Below, one piece after another: positions 57,991-64,000 of a DNA stretch of 64,000 nt. The stretch's first letter is position 1. Each line of letters begins with the position of its first letter. The translations under genes and the position numbers were made by a program. The stretch comes from Streptomyces sp. WP-1 (lineage in GTDB: Bacteria > Actinomycetota > Actinomycetes > Streptomycetales > Streptomycetaceae): NCBI RefSeq assembly GCF_030450125.1, contig NZ_CP123923.1, forward strand, positions 3,100,001 through 3,164,000, given 5' to 3'. Under the pieces are notes generated by a model that worked only from the letters and a program-made list of their open reading frames with translations, was not told the DNA's origin and made no database searches.

Positions 57991-58410
57991 ATGTACGAAC
58001 CGATCCGCACCAAGTCGGTCCACAGCACGATGGCCGGCACCTCCGACTTCCCCCACCGGTCGCGCGAGGAGGAGCTGGACATCCAGCTCGCCGGGCATCT
58101 GTCGGCACTGCTCGCGGTCACCGACGAGCTGCGCGCGCGGGCCCCCTCGGCCGACCTGGACGCGGCCGCGGACCGGCTGGTGGCGCAGGTGTGCCGGCTG
58201 CGCGGCGGCAAGCCGCTGCGGGCGACGCCGGGTGCCGACCCCGGGGATCCGGTGGCCCTGCACCGCCGCGCCCATGCCCTGGCCGGGCGCGCCCTGGTGG
58301 TCGCCGCCTCCCGCGCGGACACCGCGGTGGCGATCCTGGCCGCCGAGCGGATGGACGCGCACGCGGCCGCGCTGGCCGCCGACCCGAGGGAACTCACCAC
58401 CACCGGCTGA
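57991..58410 (+). CDS. Small conserved actinobacterial protein (SCO4983-like)
   Basis: A 139-residue helical protein, MYEPIRTKSVHS... then an Ala/Arg/Asp-rich helical domain with conserved histidines (ALHRRAHALAGRALVVAAS). Sequence and position near the PEP carboxykinase gene resemble the family named after SCO4983 of S. coelicolor; that assignment is from memory and unverified. AGGAGG is 7 nt before the ATG at 57991, and TAGGAT at 57953-57958 is a possible -10. No function is known. Confidence 0.75.
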   Translation: MYEPIRTKSVHSTMAGTSDFPHRSREEELDIQLAGHLSALLAVTDELRARAPSADLDAAADRLVAQVCRLRGGKPLRATPGADPGDPVALHRRAHALAGRALVVAASRADTAVAILAAERMDAHAAALAADPRELTTTG

Positions 58411-58529
58411 TCCCGGCCCCCTGATCGGCCCCGGTCCGCGCGCACCCGCAGCGACGCGCGGACCGGGTGCCCTCACTCACGCGTCGCGCTGCCGGGCCGG
58501 CCCCTCACCCGGCGTTCAGGAACGCCCGA

Positions 58530-58557
58530 GGGCCCCGCACGCCGTTGTGCGGGGCCC
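58530..58557. terminator. Bidirectional terminator
   Basis: Perfect 11-bp stem (58530-58540, 58547-58557) with a 6-nt loop between the convergent small-protein gene and pckG. Confidence 0.88.
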
Positions 58558-58638
58558 CGCGCGGGTTTCCGCGGCCGGCCTTCGTGACGACTATTGCTGG
58601 TCAGGGCTAGTCGGACCGGCCGCGGAGCTTCTCGGGGC

Positions 58639-60459
58639 TCAGCCCAGGCGCTCCACCAGCGCGCGGTACTGGTCCCACAGCTCCTTCGGGGTGTGCTCAC
58701 CGAAGGTGTCGAGGTGGCCGGGCACCAGCGCGGCCTCCTCGCGCCAGACCTCCTTGTCGACCGTGAGCAGGAAGTCGAGGTCGGAGTCGGACAGTTCGAG
58801 GCCGTCGGTGTCCAGCGCGTCCTTGGTCGGCAGCACACCGATCGGGGTCTCGACGCCCGCGGCCTTGCCGTCCAGGCGCTCCACGATCCACTTCAGGACG
58901 CGGGAGTTCTCACCGAAGCCGGGCCAGACGAACTTGCCCTCGTCGTTCTTGCGGAACCAGTTGACGTAGTAGATCTTCGGCAGCTTGGACTGGTCCTTGT
59001 CCTTGGCCACGTTGATCCAGTGCGCCATGTAGTCGCCCATGTTGTAGCCGCAGAACGGCAGCATGGCGAACGGGTCGCGGCGCAGCTCGCCGACCTTGCC
59101 CTCGGCCGCGGCGGTCTTCTCGGAGGCCACGTTGGCGCCGAGGAAGACGCCGTGGTCCCAGTCGAAGGACTCGGTGACCAGCGGCACCGCGCTGGCGCGG
59201 CGGCCGCCGAAGAGGATCGCGGAGATCGGCACGCCCTTGGGGTCCTCCCACTCGGGCGCGATGATCGGGCACTGCGAAGCCGGCACGGTGAAGCGGGCGT
59301 TGGGGTGGGCGGCCGGGGTCTCGCTGTCCGGCGTCCAGTCGTTGCCCTTCCAGTCGGTCAGGTGCGCCGGGGTCTCCTCGGTCATGCCCTCCCACCAGAC
59401 GTCGCCGTCGTCGGTGAGCGCCACGTTGGTGAAGACGGCGTTGCCCCACAGGGTCTTCATCGCGTTGGCGTTGGTGTGCTCGCCGGTGCCGGGCGCGACA
59501 CCGAAGAAGCCCGCCTCGGGGTTGATCGCGTACAGGCGGCCGTCCTCGCCGAAGCGCATCCAGGCGATGTCGTCGCCGATGGTCTCCACGGTCCAGCCGG
59601 AGACGGTGGGCTCCAGCATGGCGAGGTTGGTCTTGCCGCAGGCGCTCGGGAACGCGGCGGCCACGTACTTGGACTCGCCCTGCGGCGGGGTGAGCTTGAG
59701 GATCAGCATGTGCTCGGCGAGCCAGCCCTCGTCACGGGCCATGACGGAGGCGATGCGCAGCGCGTAGCACTTCTTGCCGAGCAGGGCGTTGCCGCCGTAG
59801 CCCGACCCGTACGACCAGATCTCGCGCGCCTCGGGGAAGTGGGAGATGAACTTGGTCTGGCTGCACGGCCACGGCACGTCGGCCTGGCCCGCCTCCAGCG
59901 GGGCGCCCACGGAGTGGACGGCCTTGACGAAGAAGCCGTCCTCGCCCAGCTCGTCCAGGACGGCCTGGCCCATGCGCGTCATGGTGCGCATGGAGACGGC
60001 GACGTAGGCGGAGTCGGTGATCTCGACGCCGAGCGCGGACAGCGGGGAGCCGAGGGGGCCCATGCAGAACGGGACGACGTACAGGGTGCGGCCGCGCATG
60101 GAGCCGCGGAACAGTCCCTTGTCGCCGGCGAAGATCTCCCGCATCTCGGCGGGGGCCTTCCAGTTGTTGGTCGGGCCCGCGTCCTCCTCCTTCTCGGAGC
60201 AGATGAAGGTGCGGTCCTCGACGCGCGCGACGTCGGTCGGGTCGGAGGCGGCGAGGTAGGAGTGCGGGCGCTTGACCGGGTCGAGCTTCTTGAAGGTGCC
60301 CTTGGTCACGAGCTCCTCGCACAGGCGCTCGTACTCGGCCTCGGATCCGTCACACCAGACCACGTTGTCCGGCTGCGTCAGTTCGGCGATCTCGTTGACC
60401 CACGAGATCAGTTCCTGGTGGCGGGTGGGAACGCTGGGAGCCGAGTTGTCGCGCGCCAC
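58639..60459 (-). CDS. pckG: Phosphoenolpyruvate carboxykinase (GTP)
   Basis: A 606-residue GTP-dependent PEPCK that converts oxaloacetate to PEP for gluconeogenesis. The P-loop and active-site Cys274 are in [22 protein letters not shown] and [15 protein letters not shown] are further signatures, and [11 protein letters not shown] lies in the C-terminal part. GTG at 60459 has AGGAG 5 nt upstream and gives the family N-terminus [22 protein letters not shown]; the longer frame to 60534 lacks homology. Monocistronic and followed by a terminator. Confidence 0.96.
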   Translation of the reverse strand: MARDNSAPSVPTRHQELISWVNEIAELTQPDNVVWCDGSEAEYERLCEELVTKGTFKKLDPVKRPHSYLAASDPTDVARVEDRTFICSEKEEDAGPTNNWKAPAEMREIFAGDKGLFRGSMRGRTLYVVPFCMGPLGSPLSALGVEITDSAYVAVSMRTMTRMGQAVLDELGEDGFFVKAVHSVGAPLEAGQADVPWPCSQTKFISHFPEAREIWSYGSGYGGNALLGKKCYALRIASVMARDEGWLAEHMLILKLTPPQGESKYVAAAFPSACGKTNLAMLEPTVSGWTVETIGDDIAWMRFGEDGRLYAINPEAGFFGVAPGTGEHTNANAMKTLWGNAVFTNVALTDDGDVWWEGMTEETPAHLTDWKGNDWTPDSETPAAHPNARFTVPASQCPIIAPEWEDPKGVPISAILFGGRRASAVPLVTESFDWDHGVFLGANVASEKTAAAEGKVGELRRDPFAMLPFCGYNMGDYMAHWINVAKDKDQSKLPKIYYVNWFRKNDEGKFVWPGFGENSRVLKWIVERLDGKAAGVETPIGVLPTKDALDTDGLELSDSDLDFLLTVDKEVWREEAALVPGHLDTFGEHTPKELWDQYRALVERLG

Positions 60460-60738
60460 GGTTGCTCCTAAGTGAGGGATTTTGTCCTTGTCGCCCCGTG
60501 GGGGCTGCGACCCGGATGCTTCGCTGTCGCTCATCCGGTGCCGACTGCACTCATTTGATCATCCGCCCGGAGTGCCCATCTGTCCAGGGGGTCTCACAGG
60601 TGAGCGAGGTGAGGTGAGCCACGCTTCCAGCGGCGTTTGCATGTTCTTTGCGTCTGTCTGGATTTCAGCTGAACTTCTTTTTGCGCTCACCCGACCAAGG
60701 CACGCCCCTCACATCCGATTTACGGAGGCGTAGGTACC

Positions 60739-61461
60739 ATGCGGCGCATGACTGCGTCCGTCCCCGACGCGCCCAACGACACGCCGGCCGGCGGCCGCGG
60801 TCCCCTGGCGCTCTCCCTTCCCCACCCGATCAAACCGAGGCTGCGCGGCTGGCTGCACCTCGGCATGTTCCCGGCCGTACTCATCGCGGGACTCGTGCTC
60901 ACCGCCCTCGCCGACTCGACCAGAGGGCGCATCGCCTGCGGGATCTACGTCCTCACGGCCTGCCTGCTGTTCGGCGTCAGCGCGCTGTACCACCGGGGCA
61001 ACTGGGGCCCGCGGATGGACGGGCTGCTGCGCCGCCTCGACCACGCCAACATCTTCCTGATCATCGCGGGCACCTACACCCCGCTGACGATGCTGCTGCT
61101 GCCCGGCGCCAAGGGCCAGTGGCTGCTGTGGGGCATCTGGGCCGCGGCGGCGGCCGGGATCGTCTTCCGCGTCTTCTGGGTCGGCGCCCCGCGCTGGCTC
61201 TACACGCCCTGCTACATCGCGATGGGCTGGGCGGCCGTCTTCTTCCTGCCCGACTTCCTGCGCACCGGCGGCATCGCCGTCCTGGTCCTGGTGGTCGTCG
61301 GCGGGCTGCTCTACAGCGCGGGCGGCGTCGTCTACGGCTTCAAGCGGCCGAACCCGTCACCGCGCTGGTTCGGCTTCCACGAGGTCTTCCACTCCTTCAC
61401 GCTCGCGGCGTTCGTCGTCCACTACGTGGGGATCTCGCTGGTGGCGTACCAGCACGCGTAG
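60739..61461 (+). CDS. Hemolysin III / TrhA-family membrane protein
   Basis: A 240-residue protein with seven hydrophobic segments. Conserved HlyIII motifs include SALYHRGNWG in the first half and HEVFHSFTLAAFVVHY near the C-terminus, supplying metal-ligand histidines. Family members (TrhA/HlyIII, PAQR superfamily) affect membrane homeostasis; true hemolysis is unlikely. ATG 60739 and 60748 are both possible; GGAGG (60724-60728) is 10 nt before the first and TAGGTA could be a -10 box. Confidence 0.88.
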   Translation: MRRMTASVPDAPNDTPAGGRGPLALSLPHPIKPRLRGWLHLGMFPAVLIAGLVLTALADSTRGRIACGIYVLTACLLFGVSALYHRGNWGPRMDGLLRRLDHANIFLIIAGTYTPLTMLLLPGAKGQWLLWGIWAAAAAGIVFRVFWVGAPRWLYTPCYIAMGWAAVFFLPDFLRTGGIAVLVLVVVGGLLYSAGGVVYGFKRPNPSPRWFGFHEVFHSFTLAAFVVHYVGISLVAYQHA

Positions 61462-61591
61462 CTCCCGCCCGCTCACCCCGCGGCCACGGCTCATCCGAGC
61501 CGTGGCCGTTCTCATGCCCGGAGAGCGCCCGCTTCGCCACCCCGGCAGGTTCGGTGCACCCTGGTCGTACGACGCGGGGAGAATGACCGGC

Positions 61592-62245
61592 ATGACGGCC
61601 GCTCGCCCCACCAGCACCACCTCCCCCTCCCCCGCCCGCTCCGAGGGCCCCCGCCTCGGACTGCGGGAGCGCAAGAAGGTCAAGACCCGGGAGGCGATCC
61701 GCGGGGCGACGTACGCCCTGATCGAGGAGCAGGGGTACGACGCCACGACGATCGACCAGATCGCCGACCGGGCGGAGGTGTCGCCGTCGACGGTCTTCCG
61801 GTACTTCCCGGCCAAGGAGGACATCGTCCTCACCGACGTGTTCGACGCGGTCATGCTGGAGGAGATCGGGCGCCGGCCCGCCGAGGAGCCCTGGGCCGAC
61901 ACCATCCGGTACGTGCTGCGGCGCGCCGTCCAGGCCGGGGCGGAGGACGAACCGGAGGTCTCCCGGCTGCGCGCCCGTCTGATGGTCCAGGTCCCCGCGG
62001 TGCGCTCACGGATGATGCAGAGTCTGTCGGTGACCGGTCACCTGCTGTGCCGGGCCGTCGCCGAGCGCACCGGCCGCGACCCCGGTGACCTGGAGGTGCG
62101 GGTCTACGCCATGTCGCTGATCGGCGGCCTGATGGAGACCACCATGTACTGGGCCGAGCAGGGCCACCGGGACGATCTGCGGGACCTGGTCGACCGCACC
62201 CTGGACGTCCTGGGGCACGGCCCGCCGGGCGCCGAGAACCACTGA
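61592..62245 (+). CDS. TetR-family transcriptional regulator
   Basis: A 217-residue TetR protein. HTH at about residues 30-75: TREAIRGATYALIEEQGYDATTIDQIADRAEVSPSTVFRYFPAKEDI, split here only for description. The C-terminal ligand domain is helical. ATG at 61592 has GGGGAGA 9 nt upstream; 61583 is an alternative. Target genes are not evident: the neighbours are a membrane protein and an RNase-like protein on the same strand. No palindromic operator is obvious upstream. Confidence 0.88.
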   Translation: MTAARPTSTTSPSPARSEGPRLGLRERKKVKTREAIRGATYALIEEQGYDATTIDQIADRAEVSPSTVFRYFPAKEDIVLTDVFDAVMLEEIGRRPAEEPWADTIRYVLRRAVQAGAEDEPEVSRLRARLMVQVPAVRSRMMQSLSVTGHLLCRAVAERTGRDPGDLEVRVYAMSLIGGLMETTMYWAEQGHRDDLRDLVDRTLDVLGHGPPGAENH

Positions 62246-62278
62246 GACCGCTCCCTCCCGGCGTGCCATGCTGACGGG

Positions 62279-63022
62279 GTGAACGGAACCGAGATCCGCG
62301 TCGAAGTCGCCCCCGAGCTGCACCTGTTCGTCCCGTCGGCCCGGCGCGCCGGCGCCACCGCGCTCGGCACCGACGGCGTCTCGACACTCGGCCATGTCAT
62401 CGAGTCCCTCGGCGTGCCGCTGACCGAGGTCGGCGCGCTGGTCGTGGACGGCCGCGAGGTACCGGTCTCGCACATCCCGCGCGCGGGCGAGAGCGTCCGC
62501 GTCCAGGCGGTGGCGCGCCCGCAGCGGGTTCCCGGCGCCCCGCTCCGCTTCCTCCTCGACGTCCACCTCGGCACCCTGGCCCGGCGGCTGCGGCTGCTCG
62601 GCGTCGACGCGGCGTACGAGTCCACGGACATCGGCGATCCGGCGCTGGCGGCGTGCTCGGCGGCCGAGCAGCGGGTGATGCTCAGCCGCGACCGGGGGCT
62701 GCTGCGGCGGCGCGAGCTGTGGGCCGGCGCGTACGTCTACAGCACCCAGCCGGAGGAACAACTCCAGGACGTCCTCGGCCGCTTCGCCCCCGAACTGCGC
62801 CCCTGGACCCGGTGCACGGCCTGCAACGGGCTGCTGCGCGCCGCCACCAAGGAGGAGGTCGCCGACCAGCTCAAGGACGGCACCGAGCGGTCGTACGACG
62901 TCTTCGCGCAGTGCGTGTCCTGCGGGCGCGCGTACTGGAAGGGCGCGCATCACGGCCAGCTGGAGGCGGTCGTGGAGCGGGCGTTGAGCATGCGTACCCA
63001 GGGGAGTACTCAGGGCGGTTGA
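62279..63022 (+). CDS. Mut7-C RNase-domain protein with ubiquitin-like N-terminus
   Basis: A 247-residue protein of two domains: a ubiquitin/ThiS-like N-terminus (about 1-80, TEIRVEVAPELHLFVPSA) and a C-terminal Mut7-C PIN-type RNase domain (about 90-235) with FLLDVHLGTLARRLRLLGVD, SRDRGLLRRRE and two CxxC pairs (CTACNGLL, CVSCGRAYW) forming a zinc ribbon. The GTG at 62279 follows GACGGG; it may be leaderless. The family is known only by domain; the substrate RNA is unknown. Confidence 0.9.
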   Translation: MNGTEIRVEVAPELHLFVPSARRAGATALGTDGVSTLGHVIESLGVPLTEVGALVVDGREVPVSHIPRAGESVRVQAVARPQRVPGAPLRFLLDVHLGTLARRLRLLGVDAAYESTDIGDPALAACSAAEQRVMLSRDRGLLRRRELWAGAYVYSTQPEEQLQDVLGRFAPELRPWTRCTACNGLLRAATKEEVADQLKDGTERSYDVFAQCVSCGRAYWKGAHHGQLEAVVERALSMRTQGSTQGG

Positions 63023-63070
63023 GTAGGCGGGCCGCTCCCGGGGGCCGGGGCGGCGCGGTGGGATGGGGGC

Positions 63071-63415
63071 ATGAACACCACGACCGGGCAGCCGGTGGCC
63101 CTCACCGCACGGCAGAAGGACCGCTTCATCAGCGGCTGGGCGATCGCCGGACTGGTCCTGCTGCTGCCGATCGTCGTCCTGTCCTGGGCGGTCGTCCTCT
63201 CCGGCGAGCGCGGCACCGCGTGCCTGATGTACGGCGAGGGGTGCTCGGCCATCCCCGGTTCGGCGCTCTACACCGCCTTCTGGCTGGCCCTCGCCGCGGG
63301 CGTCGCGGCACTGGTCTGGCCCAGGGGCCGGGGGACGTACTCCCGGGCCTGGGCCGTGGTCGTGCAGTGGGGCGCGCAGCTCACGCTGGGGGCGATGATC
63401 CTCAGCGGCGCGTGA
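63071..63415 (+). CDS. Small three-helix membrane protein
   Basis: A 114-residue protein with three hydrophobic segments (about 22-45, 65-85, 92-112) and a Cys-containing outer loop (TACLMYGEGCSA). No family is recognised. ATG at 63071 has GGGGGC upstream; a promoter of its own is not obvious. It starts 48 nt after the Mut7-C gene and may be co-transcribed. Confidence 0.7.
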   Translation: MNTTTGQPVALTARQKDRFISGWAIAGLVLLLPIVVLSWAVVLSGERGTACLMYGEGCSAIPGSALYTAFWLALAAGVAALVWPRGRGTYSRAWAVVVQWGAQLTLGAMILSGA

Positions 63416-63461
63416 CGCCGCCGGTTCAAAGGGTTGCTCGGCTTCAGGGGGTTGCTCGGCT

Positions 63462-64000
63462 TCAGGGGCTTTCGAGGGCCGAGCGGAGCCGGTCCGGGTC
63501 GGTGGTCGGGGCGTCGCAGGTGAAGTTACGGCAGACGTAGGCGGCCGCCTGTCCGGAGACGAGCGGGCGGTCGGCGAGCAGCGGGAACTCCTCGCTGTCC
63601 GGGGTGCCGACGGCGACGACCGCGCCCGGGGCGGTGCCCAGAAGTGCCGTACGGTGCAGGGACGTTGTCGCCGGATCGGTGAGGGACGGGCCGACGACCG
63701 CGATCTCCCGGGGCCCGTCGAGCAGCGCCTCCGCGACGGCCAGCCCCCAGCCGATGAACCGGGGCACGCGCGGCCCGAGGGCCCCTACGACGCCCAACGC
63801 CCGCTCGGCGGCGGTGCGATGAGCCTCGGATCCGGTCTGCGCGGCGTAACCGAGCAGCGCACCCGCGGCGGCCGACCAGCCGGAGGGGGTGGCGTTGTCG
63901 GTGGGGTCCTGGGGGCGGCGGATGAGCTGTTCGGCGTCGGCGGCGGTGTCGTAGAGCGCGCCGCTTGCGGGGTCGGTGAAGCGGGCGAGCACATGGTCGA
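63462..64000 (-). CDS. DUF255/thioredoxin-domain protein, C-terminal part (truncated by window)
   Basis: The frame runs through the window edge at 64000 with no start of its own here; the internal ATG near 63992 is not the true start. About 179 C-terminal residues are visible: a helical glycosidase-like repeat region (TDPASGALYDTAADAEQLIRRP, ATPSGWSAAAGALL) and the terminal VCRNFTCDAPTTD. This matches the C-terminal end of YyaL/SPATA20-like proteins, which have an N-terminal thioredoxin domain (DUF255) and an (alpha/alpha)6 barrel. The rest lies outside. Confidence 0.85.
   Translation of the reverse strand, partial: DHVLARFTDPASGALYDTAADAEQLIRRPQDPTDNATPSGWSAAAGALLGYAAQTGSEAHRTAAERALGVVGALGPRVPRFIGWGLAVAEALLDGPREIAVVGPSLTDPATTSLHRTALLGTAPGAVVAVGTPDSEEFPLLADRPLVSGQAAAYVCRNFTCDAPTTDPDRLRSALESP

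Overview
The window is chromosomal DNA from a high-GC actinomycete, almost certainly a Streptomyces. The evidence is strong G/C bias at codon third positions, many GTG starts, several leaderless promoters, actinobacterial rRNA with no tRNA in the 16S-23S spacer, an ahpCD/oxyR peroxide module, a GTP-dependent PEP carboxykinase, a GH18 chitinase behind paired GGTCTGGACC boxes, and a Streptomyces-type Tad (Flp) pilus locus. Calls were made by reading the sequence; no database search was run.

Layout. 1-4.1 kb: class I and class II fumarases, then a DUF402 protein. 4.3-9 kb: a GAF/SpoIIE-phosphatase/HATPase regulator converging on a class A penicillin-binding protein. 9.1-12.7 kb: a PadR regulator in a tightly overlapped operon with an ABC ATPase and an FtsX-like permease. 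12.7-14.9 kb: oxyR divergent from ahpC-ahpD. 14.9-20 kb: AI-2E-type membrane protein, secreted lytic transglycosylase-like protein, PIN-PhoH ATPase and an isoprenyl diphosphate synthase. 20.7-21.5 kb: a methyltransferase.

21.9-34.7 kb is the largest coherent system: a Tad/Flp-type pilus or secretion locus, nearly all on the minus strand. It encodes a CpaB-like protein, a CpaE/TadZ ATPase, two TadE pseudopilins, TadA, TadB, TadC, a sensor kinase and response regulator, a small Flp-type pilin, a TadG-like protein, a lipoprotein and an OmpA-domain protein, with a DUF192 gene beside it. A zinc-ribbon protein heads the cluster. Two of its genes carry tandem-repeat N-terminal extensions (33- and 36-bp units).

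35-43.1 kb: chitinase, then an SseB-like gene, an ESX/WXG-like gene and a 1,558-residue RHS polymorphic toxin with a small immunity candidate of lower GC. 43.2-48.3 kb: a complete rRNA operon on the minus strand (16S-23S-5S), with promoters upstream to about 48.7 kb.

48.7-55.8 kb: a PH-like acidic protein, then a D-amino-acid catabolic cluster (RidA, IclR regulator, PfkB sugar-acid kinase, divergent from a D-threonine aldolase/D-serine dehydratase-like enzyme and an N-acyl-D-amino-acid deacylase), then a secreted trypsin-like protease. 55.8-64 kb: a noncoding stretch with a 17-bp tandem repeat, an alanine-type aminotransferase, a small conserved protein, PEP carboxykinase, a hemolysin III-family protein, a TetR regulator, a Mut7-C RNase-like protein, a small membrane protein and the C-terminal end of a DUF255/thioredoxin-domain protein cut by the window edge.

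Fumarases, PEP carboxykinase and aminotransferase serve central carbon flow. OxyR/AhpCD handles peroxide. PBP, lytic transglycosylase and isoprenyl synthase serve the envelope. Most convergent gene pairs are separated by strong GC-rich hairpin terminators.
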